From positions 248,001 to 312,000 of the forward strand of contig NZ_JAGQDG010000004.1 in the NCBI RefSeq assembly GCF_018069865.1: a stretch of 64,000 nucleotides of DNA, given 5' to 3'. Of this stretch, positions 44,403 through 52,131 are shown in pieces. Made by a program: the position numbers and the translations under genes. The DNA comes from Ideonella paludis. GTDB taxonomy: Bacteria; Pseudomonadota; Gammaproteobacteria; Burkholderiales; Burkholderiaceae_C. Position 1 is the first letter of the stretch. Each line of letters starts with the position of its first letter. Under the pieces are notes generated by a model. It was given only the letters and a program-made list of their open reading frames with translations, did no database searches and was not told the DNA's origin.

Positions 44403-44427
44403 AAAAAGCCGACCACAGGGGTCGGCT
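44403..44427. terminator. Bidirectional hairpin between GH30 and the RNA-binding protein gene
   Basis: AGCCGACC (44407-44414) and GGTCGGCT (44420-44427) form an 8-bp stem. On the minus strand TTTTT follows, giving a canonical terminator for the RNA-binding protein gene; on the plus strand it can end the GH30 transcript less efficiently. Confidence 0.75.
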
Positions 44428-44470
44428 CTTCATCGACAGGCCAGAGGTCGCAAGACCTCAGACGCTGGGA

Positions 44471-44767
44471 TCAGTAACGGGGGCGATAGCCACCGCCGCC
44501 GCCGCCAGTGCCGCGGTCTTCCTTGGGGCGGGCCACGTTGACGACCAGGGCGCGGCCGTCCACGGTGTGGCCATGCAGGCCGTTGATGGCGGCTTGCGCC
44601 TCAGCGGGCGAGCCCATTTCCACAAAGCCGAAGCCCTTGGAGCGGCCGTCGTCGCGGTCGGTCATCACGCGTGCGGAAGTGACGGTGCCGTACTCAGAAA
44701 AATTCTGGTGCAGGCTGGCGTCATTGACGGAGTAGGGCAAGTTGCCCACATAAAGTTTGCTGCTCAT
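44471..44767 (-). CDS. RNA-binding protein with one RRM domain (Rbp type)
   Basis: A 98-residue protein with a single RNA recognition motif: RNP2 LYVGNLPYS near the N-terminus and RNP1 KGFGFVEM, followed by a Gly-rich tail (GTGGGGGGYRPRY). This arrangement is typical of small cold-induced or stress-linked RNA-binding proteins in betaproteobacteria and cyanobacteria. The ATG at 44767 starts MSSKLYVG; five additional upstream codons are open but unlikely. It is a monocistronic housekeeping gene that interrupts the glucan locus and is not obviously related to it. Confidence 0.92.
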   Translation of the reverse strand: MSSKLYVGNLPYSVNDASLHQNFSEYGTVTSARVMTDRDDGRSKGFGFVEMGSPAEAQAAINGLHGHTVDGRALVVNVARPKEDRGTGGGGGGYRPRY

Positions 44768-44964
44768 GGTGGAGCCTTTCAAAGCGCAGCGCAGCCGCCA
44801 GAGTTGATCGGCTGCGCTGAAGAAAACGGATTAGGAGTCATCAACCCGCAGAGATGGAGACTCAAAGCAGCGTGAACGGTGCTGAGCCTCACAGACATCC
44901 CGAGGTGAGAGTTCGGAGACGGCTACCGGGGCGGTAGCGCGCGCGGCACAGGGCCACGGCTTGT

Positions 44965-45030
44965 TGCGGCCCAGTTTATTGCCAAACGGAATATTTAGCT
45001 ATTCTTTTATTACGAACAGTATGAAAGACA
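44965..45030. other. AT-rich intergenic island with LysR/CysB-like motif
   Basis: Within the 282-bp gap between the RNA-binding protein and GH17 genes a segment of about 60 bp is much richer in A+T than its surroundings. It contains GGAATATTTAGCTATTC (GAATA and TATTC as an inverted repeat with a 6-bp spacer), followed by TTTTATTACGAAC. The pattern resembles LysR-type (CysB-like) sites. No suitable gene lies downstream on either strand, so it may be a leftover promoter. The remaining gap shows no gene. Confidence 0.35.
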
Positions 45031-45049
45031 CCACCACCGAGGGGGCCGC

Positions 45050-45988
45050 TCAGCTCGGCAGGCCAAACAAGCCCTGCATCACCAGCTTGGGGCGACGATC
45101 CACGGTGAACAAGCCCCAGTGCTTCTCGGGCTCCATTGGGTCGGGAGAGCCCTTCCACGGCTCGTCAAAGGCTTCAAACACAAAGGTCAGGATGCCGGCC
45201 TCTTGGGACCAACTCATCAAGGCGCGGTAATAGACCTCTTGCAAGGACTCTGACACCAGCTCCAGCGGCATGCCGCGGCCATTGCTGTGGGTGGCCCAAC
45301 CGGCCTCGGTGATGATCACCGGCTTGTCGGGGTAGCACCGCGCCACGCTCTCTACGTTGTCGCGGGTGTAGCTGATGGCTTCCTCAATGCGCTTGTATTC
45401 CCAGACCGGGTAGGTGTGGACGGAGATGAAGTCCAGCACTTCCACCAGCGGGGCCAGCTTGGTGATCCAGGGCACATAGTTTTCGCAGAAGGTCACGGGC
45501 TGCCGCAGCGCTTGCTTGACGTGCTGCACATAGGCCACCATTTGCGGCACCGCCACGATATGGTCGGACCACTCCACCGTGCACTCGTTGCCCACGGCCA
45601 CTGCAAACACCAAAGCCTCGTAGCGCTGGGCCAAGCGGATCAGGCGCTCCAGCTCGGCGGCGTTCTCGGCGCGGTTCAGGGCCAGTTGTTCCTCGGTGTA
45701 GGTGCCGCCCCACGGGCAGCCAAAGTTGTTCAACTCGGCAGCCAGATAAGCGCCGAGCAAGACCTTGAAGGGCAGGCCTTCGGTCTCGATGACTTCCAGC
45801 ACCCGCTCGGCATGCAGGCTGCAGTCATAGAGGCGCAGCAGCGTCCAGTTTTTCTGCAAGATCAGCAGGTCTTCGAGGATCTCTTCTCGGCTCGGGAAGA
45901 TCTGCTCGCCAGGGCTTTGGCCCTCACGGTAGCCCGAGTAGCAAATCGCATTGCCCTGCGGCAAGTTCAAAGGGGTGCGCTCAGTCAA
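45050..45988 (-). CDS. GH17-like glycoside hydrolase, cytoplasmic (copy 2)
   Basis: A 312-residue protein with a GH17 barrel: GNAICYSGYREGQSPG, WTLLRLYDCS, the acid/base E135 in VAVGNECTVEW, the nucleophile E228 in VIITEAGWATHSNG and FVFEAFDEPWKGS. There is no signal peptide. A TTG start at 45988 is chosen: GGGAGG lies 7 bases upstream and the start overlaps the previous GH17 gene by 8 bp; the frame open further upstream lies wholly inside that gene. It is the last gene of the eight-gene transport operon, and probably hydrolyses or rearranges imported beta-1,3-gluco-oligosaccharides. Confidence 0.87.
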   Translation of the reverse strand: MTERTPLNLPQGNAICYSGYREGQSPGEQIFPSREEILEDLLILQKNWTLLRLYDCSLHAERVLEVIETEGLPFKVLLGAYLAAELNNFGCPWGGTYTEEQLALNRAENAAELERLIRLAQRYEALVFAVAVGNECTVEWSDHIVAVPQMVAYVQHVKQALRQPVTFCENYVPWITKLAPLVEVLDFISVHTYPVWEYKRIEEAISYTRDNVESVARCYPDKPVIITEAGWATHSNGRGMPLELVSESLQEVYYRALMSWSQEAGILTFVFEAFDEPWKGSPDPMEPEKHWGLFTVDRRPKLVMQGLFGLPS

Positions 45989-46940
45989 ACTTCGCCCTCC
46001 CGTCTTTGTCCCAGAGGCCCCAGTAGGCCCCAACATCGCCTTCGGCACCGACCTTCCAGGCCTCGTCGTAGGCGGAGAAGTAAAACACCTGGATGCCCGC
46101 CTCGGCCGCCCAGTGCATGGTGTCGACAAAGTAGGCCATCGCCCCTTCGGTCGAGGGCTGCGCGCCCCAAAAAGCCGTGCCTTGGTCCGGCCAGCCGGTC
46201 TCGCTGATGATCACTGGCTTGGCACCGGCAGCCGCCTGGGTGCGCTGGAACATGCTTTGCATGTAAGCCAGTGCGCCTTCGCGGGGCACGCCTTCCCAGA
46301 AGGGATAGCAGTTGGCCAGCACCACGTCGCAGGCGGCCGTGATGCGGGGGTGCAATTCAAACAAATAGTAGGCGTCGACATAGCCCACGGGCACGCCCGG
46401 CACCGCCTGCTTGACACGCTCAATGGCCGCCAGCAGCACGTCCTCCGGCAGGTCTTCGCGCAGCAACACCTCATTGCCCACCGCCAAGATGTCGGCATGG
46501 CCCGCACGGGCCACCTCAATGACGGCCTGGATCTCACGCTCGTTGATCTCGGCATCGGTGCCCAGCCAAGCACCGACCAAGGTCTTCAGGCCCAGCTCGT
46601 GGGCGATGCGTGGCGTGTGCTGGTGCCCTTCGGTGCACGAGAAAGAGCGCACCCAGCGGCAGCGCCCCACCAGAGGCTGCAGGCGCGCACGGATCTGCGC
46701 CTCGCTCACCTCAGTGCCCGGCGCTTGGCCCTCCAGGTAAGGGCTGAAGCACAGGCCATGCACACCGCTGTTCAACAGCTCCGCAAACTGGGCGGACAGG
46801 GCCGAGCGCGCCGCTGGCAACCACACTTCGGGCGTGGCCTCGGCGTGTGTGGCCACAAGCTGGGCGCCGCTGTGCCGCTCGGACAGGCGCAGGCCCGCCT
46901 CCAGCCGATCTGCTCGGCTGTGATTCATGGGTCTAGACAT
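45981..46940 (-). CDS. GH17-like glycoside hydrolase, cytoplasmic (copy 3)
   Basis: A 319-residue GH17-like protein: GLCFSPYLEGQAPG, RWVRSFSCTEG, the acid/base E157 in LAVGNEVLL, the nucleophile E247 in VIISETGWPDQG and FYFSAYDEAWKVG. No signal peptide is present. The ATG at 46940 is 13 bp from the end of the GH16 gene; an ATG four codons later (46928) is also possible. It is diverged from both other GH17 genes in the window, so the set is not a recent duplication. It belongs to the LacI-controlled transport operon. Confidence 0.87.
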   Translation of the reverse strand: MSRPMNHSRADRLEAGLRLSERHSGAQLVATHAEATPEVWLPAARSALSAQFAELLNSGVHGLCFSPYLEGQAPGTEVSEAQIRARLQPLVGRCRWVRSFSCTEGHQHTPRIAHELGLKTLVGAWLGTDAEINEREIQAVIEVARAGHADILAVGNEVLLREDLPEDVLLAAIERVKQAVPGVPVGYVDAYYLFELHPRITAACDVVLANCYPFWEGVPREGALAYMQSMFQRTQAAAGAKPVIISETGWPDQGTAFWGAQPSTEGAMAYFVDTMHWAAEAGIQVFYFSAYDEAWKVGAEGDVGAYWGLWDKDGRAKFD

Positions 46941-46953
46941 CAAAGGTTCCGGA

Positions 46954-47853
46954 TTAGGGTTTGGTTTGCCAAGGCATGCGGCCTCGGCCGCGCGGCAGGG
47001 TCTCGCCCCAGCCGCCGATCTTTTCGTAGACGCGGACATAGTCCACCACCAGCTCGGCCGGGAAGACCGTGTCCGGGCTGGGCACACCGGGGAAGATGCC
47101 GCCCACCGCCACGTTCATCACGAGGTAGAACGGTTGGTCAAAAGGGGCCGGCCACGGGTTCAGCTCGCTGGCGCGCTTGGGCTCGCGCCCGCCTTCAGCA
47201 TCGGTCTTGCTGCAGCTCCACCAGTGGTCATAGGTGGACACGCACACATCGTCCACATAAAAGCGAATCTCCCCCGGCTGCCACTCGACGGCATAGGTGT
47301 GCCATTCGGCCACGGTGCTGCCGCCGGGCAAGGTGTAGGCCTTGGTGATGAGTGAACGCTTGGGGAAGCTGGAGCCAAAGTGCAGGCTGTTGAGCACCTC
47401 GTGCGGCTTGTCACCCACGATCTCCATCAGGTCGATCTCGCCCGACGCCGCCCAGCCGCCGTAACGGTCGTCTTGAGGCAGCATCCACAGCGCGGGCCAC
47501 AGGCCCTTGCCCCAGGGCACTTTGGCTTTGAACTCCACCCTGCCGTAGAGCGTGTTGAACAGGGGCGACCCATCGCGCCGCCGTGTCTTGAGGCGGCCGG
47601 AGGTGTAGCCGCAGCCATGCAGGGGCTCTTTGCGGGCGCTGATGGTCACGCAACTGTGGGCCACACGCACATTGCGCGGGCTGTCGGTGTAGTACTGCAG
47701 CTCCTCGTTGCCCCAGCCGGGCACCCATTGGTGCACCCGGTAGTCAAAAAAGCCATTGCCCAGGTCGTAGTCCCACTTGCTGAGGTCGAGCTGGTCGCCC
47801 TCAAACTCATCGGCCCAAACCAGTCGCCAGCCCTTGCGCCGCTTGCCGCTCAC
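46954..47853 (-). CDS. GH16 laminarinase-type beta-glucanase lacking a signal peptide
   Basis: A 299-residue GH16 enzyme. It begins with KGWRLVWADEFEGDQLDLSK and carries the GH16 catalytic motif ExDxxE as EIDLME (139-144: E139 nucleophile, E144 acid/base), the jelly-roll strands GRVEFKAKVPWGKGLWPAL and FYLVMNVAVGG, and the C-terminal VVDYVRVYE. These identify a beta-1,3(4)-glucanase. The start is the GTG at 47853, one base after the ATPase stop codon; the longer open frame runs antiparallel inside the ATPase gene. No export signal is visible, unlike most GH16 laminarinases, implying cytoplasmic action on imported oligosaccharides. Confidence 0.9.
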   Translation of the reverse strand: MSGKRRKGWRLVWADEFEGDQLDLSKWDYDLGNGFFDYRVHQWVPGWGNEELQYYTDSPRNVRVAHSCVTISARKEPLHGCGYTSGRLKTRRRDGSPLFNTLYGRVEFKAKVPWGKGLWPALWMLPQDDRYGGWAASGEIDLMEIVGDKPHEVLNSLHFGSSFPKRSLITKAYTLPGGSTVAEWHTYAVEWQPGEIRFYVDDVCVSTYDHWWSCSKTDAEGGREPKRASELNPWPAPFDQPFYLVMNVAVGGIFPGVPSPDTVFPAELVVDYVRVYEKIGGWGETLPRGRGRMPWQTKP

Positions 47854-47854
47854 G

Positions 47855-48910
47855 TCAGGCCACCCGGCGCGCGTTGGCGTCAAAGCGCAAGGCCCAGCGC
47901 GCATCCGGGCGCAGGCCCACCACATGGCCGGTGTCGATCTGGCTGTGCCCTGCGGCCACCTTGGCGCTGAGCAGCTGATCCGCGCCCTCGACCCGCAGGT
48001 GCAAGATGGAAACATCCCCGAGGTGCTCCGCCAGCTCGACCTTGGCGGGAATGCCTTCGCCCGCGCCCAGCACGTGCAGGTGCTCCGGGCGCAAGCCAAC
48101 CCGCTGAACAGTGGGGGCCGCATCATGGGCCAGTGCGCCCCACAGCGCTTGGTGCGCGGCGGCGCCCGATGCGCTCGGCCTGTCCACCATGTTCACACGC
48201 GGCGCCCCGAGGAAGCCGGCCACAAACTCGTTGGCGGGCTGGTTATAAAGCTCCAGTGGCGCGCCCAACTGCTCGATGTGCCCCTTGTTGAACACGGCAA
48301 TGCGGTCGCCCATGGTCATGGCTTCGACCTGGTCATGGGTCACGTAAATCATGGTCGTGCCCAGCTCTTTGTGCAGGCGGCTCAACTCAATGCGCATGTT
48401 CACGCGCAGGGCGGCATCCAGGTTGGACAGCGGCTCGTCAAACAAAAAGACTTTGGGCTTGCGCACAATGGCCCGGCCAATCGCCACGCGTTGGCGCTGG
48501 CCCCCTGAAAGCTCTTTGGGCAAGCGCTTGAGCAGGTCGGTGATGCGCAGCACCTCGGCCGCACGGCCCACCTGCTGAGCACGCTCGGCCTTGCCGACGC
48601 CCGCCATCTTCAGCGCAAAGCCCATGTTCTCTTCCACGGTCATGTGCGGGTAGAGGGCATAGCTCTGGAACACCATGGCCGCGCCACGGTCGGCCGGGCG
48701 CAAGTCGTTGGCGCGCTGGCCGTCGATCAGCAAGTCCCCGCCGGTGATGTCTTCCAAGCCGGCAATCATGCGCAAAGTGGTGGACTTGCCGCAGCCCGAC
48801 GGCCCCACAAAGACCATGAACTCACCGTCGCGCACTTCCAGGTCTATGCCCTTGATGACGGCCACATCGCCATAGCTCTTGCGAATGCCTTTGAGTTGAA
48901 CCTGTCCCAC
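47855..48910 (-). CDS. ABC transporter ATP-binding protein, UgpC/MsmK type
   Basis: The 351-residue ATPase of a CUT1-type sugar importer. Walker A is GPSGCGKST (36-44), then the Q-loop, the signature LSGGQRQRVAIGRAI, Walker B VFLFDEPLSNLD and the H-loop IYVTHDQVEAMT. A C-terminal OB/TOBE regulatory domain follows (about 240-350). The GTG at 48910 has GGAG six bases upstream and overlaps the end region of the beta-glucosidase gene. It energizes the permeases encoded upstream in the operon. MsmK/UgpC-type ATPases can serve several transporters. Confidence 0.93.
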   Translation of the reverse strand: MGQVQLKGIRKSYGDVAVIKGIDLEVRDGEFMVFVGPSGCGKSTTLRMIAGLEDITGGDLLIDGQRANDLRPADRGAAMVFQSYALYPHMTVEENMGFALKMAGVGKAERAQQVGRAAEVLRITDLLKRLPKELSGGQRQRVAIGRAIVRKPKVFLFDEPLSNLDAALRVNMRIELSRLHKELGTTMIYVTHDQVEAMTMGDRIAVFNKGHIEQLGAPLELYNQPANEFVAGFLGAPRVNMVDRPSASGAAAHQALWGALAHDAAPTVQRVGLRPEHLHVLGAGEGIPAKVELAEHLGDVSILHLRVEGADQLLSAKVAAGHSQIDTGHVVGLRPDARWALRFDANARRVA

Positions 48911-48911
48911 A

Positions 48912-50279
48912 TCAGTCTCCTGTGCTCACAGCCACCAGGCTGGATGCTTTTTGTCGCTGCAAGAAATTGCGATACCAGAGCGCACTGTCTTTCAGTGTTC
49001 TTTGCTGAGAGGCATAGTCCACATAGACGATGCCAAAGCGCTTTTCATAGCCCGAGGCCCACTCGAAGTTGTCGAGCAAGCTCCACACCATATAGCCGCC
49101 CATCTTGACGCCTTGACGCATGGCCTCGGCCACTGCGCCAATATGCTCTTTGATGTACTTGACGCGCGGCAGGTCATGCACTCGGCCGTTGTCCAGCTGG
49201 TCTTTGAACGCCCCACCGTTTTCGGTGACGAACATGGGGGGCAACTCATAGTCTTGATGCAAGCGCACCAAGAGCTGGGTCAGGCCCTCGGGATAGATCT
49301 CCCAGCCCATGTCGCTGAGCTCCAAGCCACTTTGCTTGACATCCCAAGGCCCGGCTGCACTGATCACCGAGCGGGTGTAGTAGTTGACGCCCAAGAAGTC
49401 GAGCGGGGTTTGGATGGCGGCCAGGTCACCCGCTTGGATCTGCGGCGCGTCGTCACCCAAAAACGCCATCACGTCGCTGGGGTAGCTGCCCTTGAACAGC
49501 GGGTCCATGTACCAACGCACCAAGCGGCCGTCTTCCAGCACCGTGCGGGCCTGGTCTTCAGCGGAGTCGGTGGCCGCTTGGGTGGGCGAGAGGTTCAGCA
49601 CAATGCCCAGGTCGGCCTTGCAGCCCTCAGCCCGGAGGGCCTGCACGGCCAAGCCGTGGCTGAGCAAGAGGTGGTGAGAGACCTGTGCCGCCACTGCCCG
49701 GCTCTTGAGGCCCGGCGCGAAATTGCCAATCTCATGGCCCAGCATGGCCATCACCCAGGGCTCGTTATGCGTGGCAATCGAAACCACGCGGTCGCCCAAG
49801 CGCTGGTGCAAGCCCACCGCATACTCGACGAAGCGGTGCACGGTGTCGCGGTTGGCCCAGCCGCCTTGGTCTTGCAATTCCTGCGGCAGGTCCCAGTGGT
49901 TCAGGGTGATGTAGGGGGCCACACCGCGCTGCAGCAGGCCATCGACCAAGCGCTCATAGAAGTCCAGCCCTTTGGGGTTCCATTCGCCACGGCCACCGGG
50001 GCGCACGCGAGGCCAGCTCACACTGAAGCGATAGGCGCTGACCCCTAAATTGGCCACGATGTCCAGGTCACTCTCCCAGCGCTGATAGTGCTCGCAAGCG
50101 ATGTCACCGTTGGAGGCGTCAGCAATCGCTCCAGGCACCTGGCAAAAGGTGTCCCAGATGGACAAGCCCTTGCCGTCGGTGCGTGCAGCGCCCTCAATTT
50201 GAAAGGCGCTGGTGGCCACACCCCACACAAACTCCTGGGGGAAGTGGTGGGCTTGATCGAGGTAAAGGGCAGTGTTCAT
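48912..50279 (-). CDS. GH1 beta-glucosidase
   Basis: A 455-residue cytoplasmic beta-glucosidase of family GH1. Clear signatures are FVWGVATSAFQIEGA at the N-terminus, the acid/base E173 in ATHNEPW, the nucleophile E353 in FVTENGG and WSLLDNFEWASGY near the C-terminus. It releases glucose from short beta-glucosides such as laminaribiose. The gene lies 52 bp downstream of the inner-membrane permease gene and directly upstream of the ATPase gene in the transport operon. A partial operator-like TGAAAGCG occurs just upstream of the start codon. Confidence 0.95.
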   Translation of the reverse strand: MNTALYLDQAHHFPQEFVWGVATSAFQIEGAARTDGKGLSIWDTFCQVPGAIADASNGDIACEHYQRWESDLDIVANLGVSAYRFSVSWPRVRPGGRGEWNPKGLDFYERLVDGLLQRGVAPYITLNHWDLPQELQDQGGWANRDTVHRFVEYAVGLHQRLGDRVVSIATHNEPWVMAMLGHEIGNFAPGLKSRAVAAQVSHHLLLSHGLAVQALRAEGCKADLGIVLNLSPTQAATDSAEDQARTVLEDGRLVRWYMDPLFKGSYPSDVMAFLGDDAPQIQAGDLAAIQTPLDFLGVNYYTRSVISAAGPWDVKQSGLELSDMGWEIYPEGLTQLLVRLHQDYELPPMFVTENGGAFKDQLDNGRVHDLPRVKYIKEHIGAVAEAMRQGVKMGGYMVWSLLDNFEWASGYEKRFGIVYVDYASQQRTLKDSALWYRNFLQRQKASSLVAVSTGD

Positions 50280-50331
50280 GGGCGGACGAGGGCCGTGAAA
50301 GCGTCGAGTGGGGCAGATGATGGGCAGCGGT

Positions 50332-51168
50332 TCACTTGACCGCGCCCGACGTCAAACCAGAAATCAATTGGCGCGAAGACAGGGCAAACAAAATCAGCAA
50401 CGGAATGGTGGCAATGGCCGAGCCGGTCATCAGCGCACCCCACTCGGTGTCCACCGGGCTTTGCAGGCTGCGCAGCGCCAGCGGCAAGGTGAACATCTCC
50501 GGCGATCGCATCACGATCAGGGGGCCAATGAAGTTGTTCCAGGAGGCAATGAAGGTGATCAGCCCCAGCGTGCCCATGGCAGGCTTGAGCAAGGGCAGGA
50601 CGATGCGCGCGTAAATGCCCAGCTCGCTGCAGCCGTCCATGCGCGCGGCTTCCACCAAGTCTTTGGGAATGGAGCTGGCCACAAACTGCCGCATCAAAAA
50701 GATGCCGAAGGCACTGGCCGCGCCGGGCAGGTAGAGCGCACGGGGTTGGTCGATCCAGCCCAGCACATCCATGATCATGAAGGTGGGGATCATGTTCATG
50801 AAGGACGGCAGCAGCATGGTGGCCATCACCAAGCCAAACAAAGCCTCCTTGAAGCGGAACTCAAACATGGCAAAGGCATAGCCGGCCATGGAGCAGAACA
50901 GCAGCGTCAAGGCGGTGTTGGCCAAGGCCACATACAGGCTCCAGCCCAGATTGCGCCAGAACGGGATGCGCTCGGTCAGGATCTTCAGGTTGAGCAAGAA
51001 GTCGTCACCAAAGAACACCGGCGGCGGCAGGCTGAAGATCTCTTCGCGCGAGTGGGTGGCGAAGACAAACATGAAATAGAACGGCGCCAGCATGATGAGC
51101 GCGCCCACGCCCACCAGGGCATAGGCCATCAAAGGCGCGGTGCGCAGCGGAGCAGAAGTCGTGTGCAT
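50332..51168 (-). CDS. Carbohydrate ABC transporter permease (MalG family)
   Basis: A 278-residue inner-membrane permease with six predicted transmembrane helices and the EAA loop typical of the MalG side (VEAARMDGCSELGIYARIVL). It forms a heterodimer with the preceding MalF-type permease. The ATG at 51168 has GAGGG about 8 bases upstream; an in-frame GTG at 51183 overlapping the preceding gene is an alternative. It is part of a CUT1 importer whose substrate is inferred as a beta-glucan oligosaccharide from the operon context. Confidence 0.93.
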   Translation of the reverse strand: MHTTSAPLRTAPLMAYALVGVGALIMLAPFYFMFVFATHSREEIFSLPPPVFFGDDFLLNLKILTERIPFWRNLGWSLYVALANTALTLLFCSMAGYAFAMFEFRFKEALFGLVMATMLLPSFMNMIPTFMIMDVLGWIDQPRALYLPGAASAFGIFLMRQFVASSIPKDLVEAARMDGCSELGIYARIVLPLLKPAMGTLGLITFIASWNNFIGPLIVMRSPEMFTLPLALRSLQSPVDTEWGALMTGSAIATIPLLILFALSSRQLISGLTSGAVK

Positions 51169-51179
51169 GACAGGGGCCC

Positions 51180-52115
51180 TCACTCGGCAGAGCCACGAGG
51201 GCGGAAGGCGCGGTTGGTAGCCCAGGTGAGCGCCACCACCACGATGAAGAGCAACCAGCTCATGGCGCTGGCCGCACCGAAGTCGTTGAAGTCAAAGGCC
51301 ATGCGGTAGAGGTAGATGGCGGTGGTCATGCCGGCTTGGTCGGAGCCGCCCCGGCCTTGGGTGAGGATGAAGGGCTCTTCAAACAACTGCAGGCCGCCAA
51401 TGACGCTGAGCGTGACGCCAAAGAAGATCATGGGCCGCAGGCTGGGCAAGGTGATGCACCAGAACTGCTGCCACTTGCTGGCGCCGTCCATGGTGGCGGC
51501 TTCGTAAAGATCGGCCGGAATGGTCTGCAAGGCGGCCAAGTACAGCACGACGTTGAAGCCCACATAGCGCCAGAACACGATCATCGAGACCGCCGGCTTG
51601 ATGTTCTGGGCCCGCCCCATCCAGTCAATCGGTGCGTCGGGCATGAGCCAGCCCAAGCCTGGCACCTGGCCCAAGGACAGCAGGGCCTGGTTGATCAGGC
51701 CGTAGTCGGTGGAGAACAGCGAGCTGAACAAGATGGCAATGGCCACGGTGGAGGTGATGTAGGGCAAAAAGTAGGCCCCGACCACCGCATTGCGGCTGCG
51801 ATTGAAGGCGTTATGGATGAACACCGCCAAAGGAATGGCCACCAAGTGCTGAGGCACGCCCGAGGCCACGGCCAGCCAACCGGTGTTGCGCAGCGACTTC
51901 CAGAACCACTCGTCTTGCAGCGCAAAGATGAAGTTGTCAAAGCCCACAAACTCCATGGCCGCCAAGCCACTGGTCGGCTCCCAGGTCTGGAAGGCCAAGG
52001 CCAAGGAAAACAAGAGCGGGAACAGGCCAAAAACGCCGAACAGGATCAGGAACGGGCTGATCAACACATAGGGCGTCCAGCGCGGCGAGAGGCGAAGTGC
52101 AGCAGGAAATTTCAT
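51180..52115 (-). CDS. Carbohydrate ABC transporter permease (MalF family)
   Basis: A 311-residue inner-membrane permease with six predicted helices and the MalF-side EAA loop (YEAATMDGASKWQQFWCITL), followed by the helix segment GGSDQAGMTTAIYLYRMAF. The ATG at 52115 is preferred; the open frame reaches further upstream only into the binding-protein gene. It is 16 bp from the end of the binding-protein gene and pairs with the MalG-type permease. Confidence 0.93.
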   Translation of the reverse strand: MKFPAALRLSPRWTPYVLISPFLILFGVFGLFPLLFSLALAFQTWEPTSGLAAMEFVGFDNFIFALQDEWFWKSLRNTGWLAVASGVPQHLVAIPLAVFIHNAFNRSRNAVVGAYFLPYITSTVAIAILFSSLFSTDYGLINQALLSLGQVPGLGWLMPDAPIDWMGRAQNIKPAVSMIVFWRYVGFNVVLYLAALQTIPADLYEAATMDGASKWQQFWCITLPSLRPMIFFGVTLSVIGGLQLFEEPFILTQGRGGSDQAGMTTAIYLYRMAFDFNDFGAASAMSWLLFIVVVALTWATNRAFRPRGSAE

Positions 52116-52131
52116 GGCGTCAGCGGTGCTC

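Noticed and set aside
47854-48126. N-terminal extension of the GH16 gene into the ATPase gene, possibly adding a signal peptide
   Set aside because: The extension is Arg/Trp/Cys-rich, overlaps a real gene on the same strand and contains no hydrophobic signal-peptide core.
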